Origin: Meghimatium bilineatum
Taxonomy: Eukaryota; Mollusca; Gastropoda; Stylommatophora; Philomycidae
Direction of reading: 5' to 3'
DNA: 64,000 nucleotides
NCBI GenBank assembly: GCA_034231615.1
Contig: CM067298.1
Location: forward strand, 37,764,127-37,828,126
Below the pieces are notes generated by a model that worked only from the letters and a program-made list of their open reading frames with translations, was not told where the DNA came from and made no database searches. The first letter of the stretch is position 1. Each line of letters begins with the position of its first letter. Shown piece by piece: positions 22,509 through 34,100 of the stretch. The position numbers were made by a program, and so were the translations under genes.

Positions 22509-22770
22509 GGATTCTTCTTCTTCTGTTGTCATTCTCAAACTCTTGCAGGTTTGCAGGATGTAGTCTGATAAACAGAATGTGTTGTGCATGGTTTACAGCT
22601 TGACTGCAATATATGCACCTTTTAGCCAGACACATCCGACTTCAGCACAACCCTCTATGAAATGGAACAACTAACTCCACCTCAAAATCTCCTTTATTGC
22701 CTCTTATAACATGCTTGGTAGGAAAAATTGTCACTATTCTTTGTTTACCTTTCAGGTCCTGACAACACAG
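22509..22770 (-). repeat. RepA copy
   Basis: Begins TTCTTCTTCTGTTGTCATTC, contains AACTCTTGCAGGTTTGCAGG and ends CAGGTCCTGACAACACAGAG. Collinear with the full RepA over its whole length, moderately diverged. Confidence 0.7.
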
Positions 22771-22839
22771 AGGGGGGTTTTAGGATTAATTCTACTTCAA
22801 TTCTTAAAAATTTCTTTCAGTTGTAATCCGGAGAATTCT

Positions 22840-23180
22840 TTCAGTTGTAAACAGGATGTAATCCAGAGAATTTAATATATTGTGTCATAATTCAAAGCTT
22901 ATATCTGTACCTTTTGGCTCAACCCAAATAACTTTTGCATGGTTTTTGTAAAAAAATTTTGAGACTAACGGGAATTCAAATGTGTTGTGACATGGTTTTT
23001 GTGCGTCTCTTTAGCCTTCTACAAGATGAGTAACCAACCTCCTGTACAACCCTCTTTAGTTTAACGTTCTGAATCAACATTGACACTGAAAAATCCTCTT
23101 TAGTAACCTCTTACAGCATGAATAACAGTTCAGTGTTACTATTCTTTGCTTCCTCTTTGGACCGTAGCAACACAAAAGTG
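22840..23180 (-). repeat. Degenerate RepA copy with internal insertion
   Basis: The first half (AAACAGGATGTAATCCAGAG to TTGCATGG) and the last half (CTCTTTAGTAACCTCTTACA to CGTAGCAACACAAAAG) match RepA. The middle (about 22950-23085) is partly repeated or inserted material. Confidence 0.55.
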
Positions 23181-24190
23181 GGTTTAGTTCTTAATTGTAA
23201 CTTTAAAATTAAGTACCATTTCCAAAATGAAAGTTGGATCTAATTCGGAAATCGTCAACATATAACCTGCCAGCCTAAATTACTCGGCCTGCCAGCAGTT
23301 AAACAAAAATGTAACTGTTAACACATGGTACTCTTAAAAAATAATAAAAGTCCTGATTTCGAGCCTGATCTAGAACCACATGACTTTAATAAATTGTATA
23401 ATTTTTCTGCATACATTTGTAAATATCCATTAGTTAAAAAATGTTAAAATGTATATTTAGTAACATTAACATAGGTAATTAAGCTTGCATAATTCCCACT
23501 TTTTTTCTGTCTGTCACAAAACAAACTGTGTATTTCTGCATCCAACCCTCAGATTAAAAAAAAGGTTGCTGGCCCTTGATGTAATTGATCTTCAACATTT
23601 TTGTCTTTCATTATAGTGGTACATTCTGTCAAATGCCCATCACCTGATATAATTCCACTTTTAGTATTGTTCCATATTTGCTATTAACCTTTCTTTCCAT
23701 TACAGATTTCAAAATTGTTTTAAATAGAAATGTATGTTATTATTCTGATGATATATTCTTTTCAGAACATATGGTAGTATTCTTTATGAATGTTCTGAGC
23801 TCCTCATAATTCTGGGTGAGTTGACCTTCTTCAGCCAAGGACATGTTTAAACACTGTAATGTCTTATCTCCATCATCATTTTGGGTGGCCCTATCCACTG
23901 TCACTAGCAATAATGTCTTCTATCATTAATTATTCCATGCTGCAATGCCTCTTTATATGGCCATAATCTTCAGTGATCTTGGTTTGGTTTTGGAACCAAC
24001 TCATTTCTATCTTTAATGTTAATAATAGTTTTTAAAATTAATTTATTATTATAGATAAAAATGGTGATCGTAAAAACTATGGTAGTATGACAAGGACCTA
24101 CAGTACCAACAAACATCACATTAAACAGCAATCATATAAGTTGACAATTTTTATTACTCATGATCCACAATTACATCCACCCTTTCCCTA
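23181..24190. other. no gene seen
   Basis: AT-rich, with no coding motif or repeat family recognised. Confidence 0.5.
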
Positions 24191-24199
24191 GATAATGAA

Positions 24200-24640
24200 A
24201 TAAATTAATGCATAAGGAAAGTGGCTATCACTTTTGGCGGACTGTCAAAACATTTGGAAAAACCTAAAGCTAAAATTGAAAACAAAGCTACAGATTTATC
24301 AAACATGCATGCTGAGCATACTGTACTGTGTATCCGAAACATGGACTACCTATATAAAACATGAGAGGAGGAGACTTAACACCATTCATCTAAGATGTCT
24401 CTGCAAAATCTTGAACATTAAATAGCATGATAAGATCACCAATATAGAAGTATTAAGTCACACAGAGCTGCCATTTGTCATGGAAACACTTAGTAGAAAT
24501 ATATCGCGATGGATGGGTCACGTCTGCAGAATTTCAAACTGCTGCATTCCAAAACAAGTACTATTTGGAGAACTGTCTGAAACCCAAGGTAGACCAACTG
24601 TGAGGTACAAAGTCCTCAATGAATGATATCTCCAGTGACT
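24200..24640 (+). mobile_element. LINE RT C-terminal fragment
   Basis: The + strand gives KLKTKLQIYQTCMLSILYC, SETWTTYIKHERRRLNTIHL, RCLCKILNIK, DKITNIEVLSHTELP, RWMGHVCRISN and LFGELSETQGRPTVRYKVL. This is the well-kept C-terminal region of a widespread LINE RT (YQACVLS-x-LLYGSETW type). It stays readable for about 130 codons with two in-frame stops. Confidence 0.8.
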
Positions 24641-24964
24641 CTAAAAACTTGGAAATCACAGCTGAAATTTGGGCTGTCTGGAGTCCTAGGGCTGGAATCT
24701 GCATGAAGGGAGCAACATATTTTTTGGGAACATAATGATAAAAGATATGGGAAAAAAAAGAGAAAGATGCAAACAACAATCTTCTGTTGCTTTGACATGG
24801 TCACTTAAAAAGTTTCAATTCCTGAGAGAAATTGCTAATTGGCTTGCATATTCATTTTTCCTAATGACCATCTGCAAGACACAAAAGGTCATACTTACAA
24901 TGATAGCAGTCTTGTGATGATGATGATGTTATTGTGTTAACAATTGGAACTGTCAATTGCATTG

Positions 24965-25190
24965 GTGAGCATCTGTGATCATGGTGATAGTGATAGTCAG
25001 CAGCAAAAGTGTCAAGTATGCTTGCCTGGGGTTAGCTTTGAGCATGGTGACCACTTCTCTTGTATGTCTGTATCATCTGTGCTCACAGTGATAATGATAC
25101 AGTCAGCATCAAAAGTGTCAAGCATGCTTGCTTGGGGTTAGTTTTGAGCATGGTGACAAGCATGTATACATGAGAACCAGTTCTCTTGTA
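24965..25190. repeat. Tandem duplication, about 106-bp unit
   Basis: CAAAAGTGTCAAGTATGCTT recurs 106 bases later as CAAAAGTGTCAAGCATGCTT, with collinear flanks (CTGTGATCATGGTGATAGTG and CTGTGCTCACAGTGATAATG). Two units, each ending near TTCTCTTGTATG. Confidence 0.65.
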
Positions 25191-25264
25191 TGGCGGGTCT
25201 ATTTATAGTGATATCGTTATAAATTTCCACAGCTCAGTGAAAGTGGTAAAAACACTGAATGTAA

Positions 25265-25400
25265 GAGTTCCCAAATGGTGTCACAACACATTTCTGTTCT
25301 CGGGACTACATCCTGCTGGAAATATAGTGGGAAAATTCTGCTACAAGAGAGATCCAATGGGACTTTGAGAATGAATTCACACACACACAAAATCACACTG
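25265..25400 (+). repeat. RepA2 copy
   Basis: GTCACAACACATTTCTGTTC, TCGGGACTACATCCTGCTGG, ACAAGAGAGATCCAATGGGA and TTTGAGAATGAATTC. Shares its order with 37376-37500 and 38403-38530; ends in a CA run. Confidence 0.6.
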
Positions 25401-26500
25401 AGAAGATTCAATTAAGTTTTTTAGGCTTATGTTAGTGGAACGCTATTTGTGAACATAAGAGTACACACAAGTAAACTACTTTCATTATAAAGATGGAGGT
25501 TAGGCAGTTTCCGCCACCTTCCAATGGCTATCAGAAAGGCAAGGATGTTTATGATTTTGTATAGACTTTGCCAACATTTGCACATTCCTTCTTGTCTTTG
25601 GTAATAGGTTGTATTTCAATAATTTTATTTCATATTTTGTACATATTTTGTTCCCAGGATACCAAACTTTGTAAAATAAATTATTTCAAAGGAAGACTGA
25701 AATGTGGAAGGCAACATTTCAGTATAGATCTTAGGATATTGTTTTGTGCAGTGTGAGAAAATGTTGCTACAGAAAATCGGATTACTGTGCATCAACACTA
25801 CAGCACCTTCAAACACAAGAGCAATGTAAACTCAGCATTCCGCATCAGAGACCCAGCAACAACTACTGTTTCAAAAAAAATCTATTAATATCATCACTCA
25901 CTACTGAGCAAAACATCCACATTTTTCTAGAAACTGTGAAATAATGATGTCTGCTGAAAAATCTTTGCATAAATAAATATGTTTGTGAATAAGAAGTACG
26001 ATAAACAAGAATTTATATGTTTATGAATGTGAACTCCCTACCTTGTGTTCTGCATAAGTACTTTATTGCATAAAATATTAACACCAGTTAAGGATGTTTT
26101 TGGAGAGATTGCACATCAGCAGATACCCATTAAGATAAACTGATAAACTACTTTAATCTTTGATAAATTAGTAAGATTTTGAAAAAAAAACCACAAAGCT
26201 CTATGACTATTGTGTTGATTTACAAGTTCTAATTTATAATTGTGACTGACTTTTAGTGGTTATAGTTTTATTTTTAGTTATATAAGTTATATTTTGACAC
26301 TTTTAGGCCAGATTTTGACATAAGTCATGAATGCTTGAAATTTTACATGATTTTAGAGTCATAAACACCTTAGCCCTGGGTATCAGAAATTATTTAAGTC
26401 AGCTATCATCTCTGACACATCCATGTTTTGAAAGCATGAACAATAATTCAATGTTGATTGTATCTATAGCTACTTCCAACCTCTTAGACTGCATTAATCT
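25401..26500. other. no gene seen
   Basis: AT-rich without coding motifs or repeats I can name. Confidence 0.5.
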
Positions 26501-26504
26501 AAAG

Positions 26505-26570
26505 TGTCAGACAATGTGGCACTTGTGGTAATGAGAAAGCAGACAGTTTTGCATTCAATGAATCTTTAGT
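26505..26570 (+). mobile_element. Possible LINE RNase H scrap
   Basis: RQCGTCGNEKADSFAFNESL on the + strand resembles the last RNase H block of jockey/CR1-type LINEs (SHVGIxGNExADxLA). Only about 20 residues, so tentative. Confidence 0.35.
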
Positions 26571-27675
26571 TAGTGATTAATGATGGATAAGGAGTTGAGT
26601 GGTGAGCTCTTGCAGTATTTGGGCACTGAGATTGATAATGTACTTAGGTTTGAGTTCTGTATTATAAGTGGCAGGAATAGTCCTGGGCATTTGCAAGGCA
26701 GTAGGAGAATTGTGTTCAACCAGTGAGCCATGGGAATTATCAGCATGTATAACATTCAACATCTGGCAGAAGACTGCATACTATGGAAATTGTTTAGATG
26801 TCTATACTTGAGCAGTGGTATTAGTTATTATGTAATAAGGAAAATTGCAATAAAATGGTGTTCCTGTATAGAAAATGACAATTATGAGGAAAAACAAAAA
26901 TAAATTGAAATTTTATAATGAACAAAGAAAACAACACAAAACCAATGTAATGAGAAAAAGCCTTTATCAAGAAAGGAACAAACACAGAAAAATTGAAATA
27001 AATTAGGGCAGTACCCCAGGAATGCTTTTAATGGAATGATATAAGCATATTATGCATGTGCTCTCTGTGGTCTAGAATTTCCTGTGTCAATAGGAATGGA
27101 CAGTTTATATAATTGCCTCCATAGATTTAGATGTATTGACAGTCTTGTATATGCAGATGTTAACAATAATGTGAGCATCGTAAGGGTGTTGAAGATAGAT
27201 AAAGTGGACATGGTGCAGTTATTTAACAATTACCTGTTTGATATGGACATAGCAATTACTAGGACATTTATATTGCTACTGAGGGACTTTAACATCATTC
27301 TGGCACAAGCAGAATGTTAATCTATGGAGCAGAGTGTGTTAACAGCAAGCCACAGGAAATAACAACATGTATTCTCTTTGACATCTACTGAACCAGACTA
27401 AACACCTATGGATCTCATTGGAGTGCTATGAAATATGTTCAATAAACAATAATGACCTCATCTCTTCATACTATTATTATTTGAAGTTTATGTTGAGGAA
27501 TTATTATTCATCCTTTGTCATACCAAAATCCAACAGACACTACAAGTAATACTCATCTATTTGGCACAATCCATAATACACATTCTTGATAGATATTTAA
27601 TTACCGCAATTCTTGACATTCCAGAAAAATATATCCAAATAAATATTGGTCTGGGGGATGAAATTATATAATCAA
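26571..27675. other. no gene seen
   Basis: No recognised gene. About 26945-26995 on the minus strand (TTTCTTGATAAAGGCTTTTT) resembles the core of the dispersed repeat at 18695-18950. The 78-codon frame at 27084 has no family signature. Confidence 0.45.
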
Positions 27676-27850
27676 TCTCCCTGGCATAATGGTTATGGCA
27701 TTTGTCTTATGCTCAAGGGTTCGGACCGGGCTCATGACGTCTTGTTTACCCTGTGATGTGACTCTTGGGAAATGGTGAAACTACTCTTTCAAGATTCTTA
27801 ATTATGAGTCGCTATATTTCTGTTTAGATATATATCTTTTCTTTCTTAAT
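27676..27850 (+). repeat. tRNA-derived SINE
   Basis: CTGGCATAATGGTTATGGCA (box A region) and AAGGGTTCGGACCGGGCTC (box B region) lie about 30 bases apart, as in a Pol III tRNA-type promoter. A non-tRNA body follows. The 3' end is approximate. Confidence 0.6.
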
Positions 27851-27989
27851 AATTTTGTCAAAAGTGACTGGTGGATATTTCGCTTAATGTTCCCTGTCAA
27901 TATTAGTGCCATGCAGATGGTATTGACTTAGGCCTACATGTTATTCAGGAGATGACCATCGTGATCATATAGACATTGCGTAGGTGTTA

Positions 27990-28205
27990 ACTAGTACTAG
28001 CTGTATTGATACAGATTTCAGGCAAAAAAAGGTCATTTGGTGTTTCAGTAATTATTATTAATGCTGAGAATTTTATCTCACATGCACATATTCATGGGCA
28101 AAAAAAAAGATCTTTTGGTTCTAAATATGGATTTTATAAAAATACGGATATAAATTGTAAACAGTACAGATTTATGAAAAAATAAGGTGTTAGCTATGAG
28201 ATTGT
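27990..28205 (+). repeat. RepC copy 1
   Basis: Shares with 48430-48760 the order TTGATACAGATTTC, TTTGGTGTTTCAGTAATTATT, ATATGGATTTTAT and GATTTATGAAAAAATAAG. AT-rich, non-coding. Confidence 0.5.
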
Positions 28206-28499
28206 TAGTTATTGGTTCTGAATTAATGTTATTGCACTCCGGAGGTACTCAGCCACACTGTTGATGGTGAAAGGTAGGCCTATGTCTGCTCCCATGGCTC
28301 TTTTGTTAAATACATGCCTCATGCTTCCCTATAGGTGCCCAGTCAAAAGTACCAAACTTAATATCAAATTCTCTCAATCTGGTGACATTGTGTTTCATAA
28401 TTGGCAACCACTCACTTTCAGATGACAATACAAAGTCTGTAATAATCGAAAATAAATTACTGTTTAGAATAATGATTCAAAATTTACGTTGTGGACAAA

Positions 28500-28640
28500 A
28501 AGGTCTTGATCTATGTGTGCGGTATGTTTTGTTCCTCATAAAGGCCTTTTGGTAGAAATATAGATTTATGCTTTCTTGCATTCTTTAGTTATTAACAAAA
28601 AATTATCCTGTGTTTGCATATAGTCTATATGATTAAAGTG
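28500..28640 (+). repeat. Copy of the GGCCTTTTGGT dispersed repeat
   Basis: CTCATAAAGGCCTTTTGGTA, GAAATATAGATTTATG and ATTAACAAAAAATTATCCTG follow the same order as 18779-18870. Confidence 0.5.
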
Positions 28641-28881
28641 TTACTAGAACCCTACATGTTGTAAAATTATCATGTGTTTGTTCAGGTTTCTAAATTGTTG
28701 TGTTTCGTTAAGTCAGTGATACTATTTACATAACAACAAATTTATTAAGCAGGCCTAAGTGTGTTCTTTCATGTTTAAAAAAAAAATATTTTTGTTAGGT
28801 AGGCCCCTACTTCTTATTTGTCTGTCTTTTGGATAAGACAATATACCTATTAAAGTCTTAAGATGAGGTACTCTCTTTTCA

Positions 28882-29055
28882 CCAGAAAGGTGTCACTAGA
28901 AAGGAGCGGTTTTGTGGGCAATAAAGAATATGATCAATCAACTGCGTACTGGGACAGTCAGTCAAGGTGTAATGGCGGCTACACAAAAGGAGAGATCTGA
29001 GAACCTATGGACTTGTCTGGAGTGCAGTGATGATGATCCAGCGACTAACTAACTA
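28882..29055 (+). mobile_element. L-A LINE 3' end with TSD
   Basis: A 174-bp 5'-truncated insert bounded by the 12-bp duplication ACTCTCTTTTCA (28870-28881 and 29056-29067). The frame reads NQLRTGTVSQGVMAATQKER, SENLWTCLECSDDDPATN and ends with (CTAA)n. This fixes the 3' end and tail of the L-A family. Confidence 0.8.
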
Positions 29056-29065
29056 ACTCTCTTTT

Positions 29066-29425
29066 CAACCACAGGCATTAGACCAATTTGGTTAGGCCTA
29101 TATCAGAATTTAAGCCATAAATAATAGAAGTCCTGGCTCTGGTAATCCAGCCACCTCGAGATCATGACCTTAAGTGTTATTATTTGTCTTACTTGTTTGT
29201 GACTCCAGATAAATAAAATGACAGTTATGTTGTGTAACCTATAATTGATTACCATAGTGTATGATAGTTTTTATAAGTCAAGGATTAAATCCTCATTTCA
29301 TTTTGGTAAGACATGACTATTTCTAAGAACTGGTAGATGCAAATTGGGATCCACTTTGGTTATATCAGGGCAAATGGCCATAAAATTATTTTTATTTAGC
29401 CTAGATTCTTGTTCATAAAAATGAA
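29066..29425. other. no feature seen
   Basis: AT-rich spacer between two LINE fragments. Confidence 0.45.
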
Positions 29426-29429
29426 AAAT

Positions 29430-29905
29430 ATATTGTGTAATATGACCTTATCATTAGAGGTGAGAGTTATGTAGTGCTTTATAACTCCTATACTAATATA
29501 TGGATGCAAGTCTTGGACAATAAACAAACAGGAAAGTGGGAAATTATAGGCAAGAGATGTGGTTCTACAGAAGAATGCTGAGAATAGCATGGACAGCCAG
29601 AAAAAACTAATGTGGAGGTGTTTAAAGAGTCAAATGCGAAACGGACCTTAATCAATAAAATAAGAAAAAGACAATCTTCATTTTTTGGCCACTTCATGAG
29701 ACAGAGAAGTTTGAAGAACATAGTAACAATAGATAAGATTGAAGGCAACAGAGGGTGACAACTTGATAATATATTAGACAGTTTGACAACCTGGCACGGC
29801 AGGGAAACAACAACGATCTTAATACACAATGCTGAAGATAGAGAGCCGTGGAGAGCCATGATCGCCTACGCCAGCCGGTATGGCACCTGATGATATTCTT
29901 ATTAT
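29430..29905 (+). mobile_element. L-D LINE 3' fragment
   Basis: The + strand gives ITPILIYGCKSWTINKQESG, then, with frame changes, MWFYRRMLRIAWTA and RKRQSSFFGHFMRQRSLKN, ending EDREPWRAMIAYASRYGT and stops with TGATGATATTC. This is the typical LINE C-terminus and stop. It ends about 400 bases before the IAP start codon. Confidence 0.7.
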
Positions 29906-30306
29906 CCAGTAGGCCTATGTCAGTATACTAGCAAGTGAGTCTTTAGTTTCAATTTATTTGGGCTCTTGTAGCATGTATTATACATATATTGTATTGTGAA
30001 TGAGAGATCGTGTGATTAAATAAGTGGCGTAGGCCGTGTGCCCTACGTCGTTCAGTATTATTGTGTTACAAAACAGGGATATGGTTAGAGATTTTGTATG
30101 TACTAAAGGGGAGGCTACTAGAGTACGAAAAGTTTACATCTTGGGAAAAAAGTAGTGTCCCCTTTGTATACAAATGGCTGTCAGTTTTTAAAAACCTGTT
30201 TTCGATAAGTTTATAAACAACGCGCGACTTGTGTAGATTTTCTAGGATTATATCACACAATAATTATATTACGGATATTTAGATATATATTCTGCGTTTT
30301 ACTACC
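29906..30306 (+). promoter_or_regulatory. Presumed 5' flank/5' UTR of the IAP gene
   Basis: Non-repetitive stretch between the L-D fragment and the IAP start codon. It contains AT-rich TATA-like runs (TAGATATATATT, about 30280-30291), too close to the ATG to be called a promoter with confidence. The start is in good context (ACTACCATGG). Transcription start and any 5' non-coding exon cannot be read from sequence. Confidence 0.4.
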
Positions 30307-31165
30307 ATGGAAGATTCTCCAAATGTGCATGTGTTTTCGCGTGTACAAACTTTCTTACAATCTCCTTTACCAAAAGATGTTGACTTCTCAGTATCCCCTT
30401 TGAAGTTAGCAGAAGCCGGGTTTATTCGCTCTGAGAGGTCAGTTTTAGATGAGGTTGAATGTCACTGTTGTGGAATTAAATACAGTAATTGGTCAAAAGA
30501 GTCACCTATCGCTGTACATCGCATTATTAATTCAAGTTGTCCCTTTCTCAACACTCCTCCAGTCTCTTACAATGAAAAATGTTCACAAATAAATGGGCAA
30601 AAAAATCACATAAATGAATTGGAGAAAATCACAAAGCAGCAGTTTCCAACATATGATAGTTTGTCCTCAAGAATCTTTCATGTTCCTGATGTCAGGCATC
30701 CATTTACTCCCAAAAGAGGTGGGTACCGGATGTTCTTTGAAAGCTTCAGAAAACTAACTTTTAGAAACCCATCCTCATCAGAAGCAGCAGTGTATGCAGA
30801 GGCAGGTTTTATGTATGATACCACATCGAAAAGTGTGTTTTGTGTTTTCTGTGATGCTGAGCTGGAATTTAAACCAATAACTTTGTCTAACTTAGAAGAT
30901 ATTCATTCTGAGAAAGCCCCTCTTTGTCCTTTTGTTAATTGTGTAGATGTTGGCAATATTTCTTCATATAATGAAAAGAGTATCAAGGAGAAATATCTAA
31001 CACAACAACTGTGCAACAAAAAATTTAGTAAAGTGAAGTATTTAATCAAGCATCCTGAGTTTGAGGATGAAGTAGCTCGTCGTGGAACATTCTCGTCTTG
31101 GCCCAGAATGCTGACGTTAGCCTTTCCTGCAGAAGAAATGGCAAGCTGTGGATTCTTTTATACAG
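30307..31165 (+). CDS. IAP exon 1: start, BIR1, BIR2, first half of BIR3
   Basis: Encodes residues 1-286 plus one base of codon 287. BIR1 has LAEAGFI and the zinc set C52/C55/H71/C78, with W62. BIR2 has YAEAGFMYD and C179/C182/H200/C207, but lacks the Trp usual after the second Cys (it reads ELEFKP). BIR3 starts RRGTFSSWPRML and runs to CGFFYTG. The donor is ACAG|GTAAAC. Reading on into the intron adds 11 residues before a stop at 31198-31200, so intron retention would give a 297-residue BIR1-BIR2 protein. One large exon holding BIR1, BIR2 and the start of BIR3 is, from memory, also the layout of vertebrate XIAP. Confidence 0.93.
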
Positions 31166-34100
31166 GTAAACTTTATCAATTTATATTTATTTGTAAGTAA
31201 TGTCAATTTTCATCTGATTGCTGTGTATGGGGGATATGGTTTTGTGGCTTATTTTTCTATGATTAATTACACACTAGGTGTGATGTGGGAAACATGCCAA
31301 TTGACTATAATTTCACATTTTTTGTAACCATTTTGTAAAGCTAGGCTTTGGCCTACCTTTGGGATATTTGTGGTAGAAATGAAACATTCTTATCTGCAAA
31401 TAGAATCATGAACCAATGGGCTAGGAAACCAGTGCACAAACCTGCACTATTGTGGCTTAAGGTTTAGCCCTACTTTGTAATTTAATTATGATTAATGATC
31501 TATTAATATTTTCATAGATGGTGCTCTCTGTTATGTTTTATTCTTGATGAAGATCTTTAGGTAAAAATGTCAATTTAAAAATATTCTTTTCAATTTTATC
31601 AACATGCTTCTTTATAAAATGCTCTTTCAGTCTCTATAATTTCATTGCTTTATTAGAAAAAACATGTTGACACAACAAACACACTGATAACAGTTCATCA
31701 ATGGCAGAAGGTACAGAACACAATTTCAAATAATTAAAAGAAATTTGTTGATATTTCTTCTTTACCAGATACATTTTAAATAGCCTATATTAACAGAAGC
31801 AATAAAGTATGTTACAAGTAGTTACAACAGCACAATATAATAATGTTTCTCCTGTAACTCAGAATGCTGTCACAGATTCTTAGATTTGCATAGATTTGAT
31901 TGCATCATGTGCAAACATTCAGGTTGTGCTAAGTTATACCGTTAATTTTGAATTTTACAAAAAATATAACCAATAATAATAGATTTAATGCTTACATTAT
32001 GCTGAGATGTTTCGCTTTTAAGAAGTGGTAATAAATAGAACAAAAATATATAGGCTCTATTCATATCTGAAAGAATTGTTTCCCAAGATATTAACACTTT
32101 TGCTTTTAAGCCATTTTATTCCAACCTTTTACCACAGTCATGCCATTTGAATGAGGAGGTTTGCAAATGATCATTTAAAAAAATCATTAGTACTTTGAAA
32201 CTTTCAGAAGACATTCAGACAAGAATAAACTTTCCCAAAATGTTTATCTCAAGCGTGTATTGGAAAGGTTTCATTTCCATTTATTTAATGAATAATTTTG
32301 TCTAGCAATGGCAGTGTCAAGCTGCTGTTTTCAAAGGGGTTCTCCATCACTCACTCCTGGACCCTCAGAACATTTTTTTTTCAACCTATGACTGTCACAG
32401 CTAGAATCATAGTTCAATTCTGTGTCTAATTCAAAGTTCAATTTATCACTATTACTAGCTACGAGGGGGAGTCAATAAGTAAGTCACAAATGGCTCTTTA
32501 GAAAAAAACTGAAGACGATAAAAACCTGAAAACTGTTTATTTTTACACATACATTATCCCTTTACTTCTCAACATAATTTCCACCAACATTGATGCATTT
32601 ATCCCATCGTTTTATGAGTCCTCCCAAACCTGCTGCGTAGAACTGCTTGCTCTGCTTTTTAAGCCACATTTTCACTTCACATTCAACTTCTGCGTCAGTC
32701 GCGAAATGCTTCCCGCCAAGGTGGGTTTTTAGTGGACCAAAAAGGTGAAAATCACTAGGGGCTAAATCGGGGCTGTAAGGAGGATGTTCCAGAATTTTCC
32801 AACCAAGATTTTTTATTTTCTCCTGAGTTAATCGAGCCGTATGTGGTCTAGCATTGTCATGAAGGAGTAGCACTCCTCTAGTCAGCAGCCCTGGACGTTT
32901 TCTTCGAATTGCATCCCGAAGCACTGATAGAACTTCACAGTATGATTCAGAATTCACATTGTCACCTTTCTTTTTGAAATTGGTTAAAAGCACTCCTTGA
33001 CAATCCCAGAACACTGTCAGCATAACCTTCCCTGCTGATGGTGTAACCTTGAATTTTTGGACACAAGGCGAAGAAGGATGTTTCCATTGCATTGAAGCAC
33101 GCTTTGATTCAGGCTGGTAGTGATGCACCCATGATTCGTCCCCAGTAATAATCCTGTTCATCATGTCTTCTCCTTCATTTGCGTATTGACAGAGATGCTC
33201 CAATGACAAGCCTAATCGGTTCATTTTGTGTTCGTCCGTCAATTGTCTGGGCAACCACCTTGAACACACTTTCTTAAATTTCAATCGGTCATGCATGATG
33301 CTGTATGCTGAACCATGTGAGCACCCTATTGCAGCTGCTACAGCGTCTATCGTTACTCGTCTGTCACCTCGAATCATCTCCTCAACCCGCTGCACAGATG
33401 CGTCTGTTGCAATTTCAACAGCACGACCAGATCGGATTTCGTCAACAATTTTAGAGCGTCCTTGAGAAAATTTTTTTACCCAGCTGTGCACCGCTTTACG
33501 GGACAAACAATTGTCAGCATAAACAGGAAGCATTTCTTTATGAATGTCTTTTGCAGGCAGTCCTTTTGCCCATAAAAAACGCACAACAGCACGTTGTTCA
33601 TTGATTGTACACTCTGTAAGTACAGTAGCCATTTTGTTTTTTGTGCTGCGCATGCGCAAGGTACAGCTAGCGCCATCTAGCGAACATAAACATAAAGTTC
33701 TATGATGATATCAACTATAAACAGCTTTAGAAACCACCTACTGCATTTTCCTGCCATCCAACATCAATTTGTGACTTACTTATTGACTCCCCCTCGTAAA
33801 AGTCAAAATAAAAGTCACTTTGAACTGGTGGTATCATCAGCTACATTGTCCATTTTGAAGTGTTCATTGAAAAATTGCAATGAAAAAATATTAAATCTCT
33901 AATTATCAGCATTGAATCACTGGCTCTATCATAGTTGTAATAACATTTGTAATAAATAAGAAATTCTTGCACTGAATCATACTGGTGTGCAGTCAGCACA
34001 ATTCTCTCTCACCCATTCCCCAAAAAAGGCATTCATGGGCAACAAAAGTTATCGGCAGCAGTGAAAGGGTAGTTGTGCTTTGCTGATTGTTATCAGCCAT

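Noticed and set aside
27676-27740. Possible tRNA gene
   Set aside because: Boxes present, but no 7-bp acceptor stem or proper anticodon arm; a SINE head fits better.
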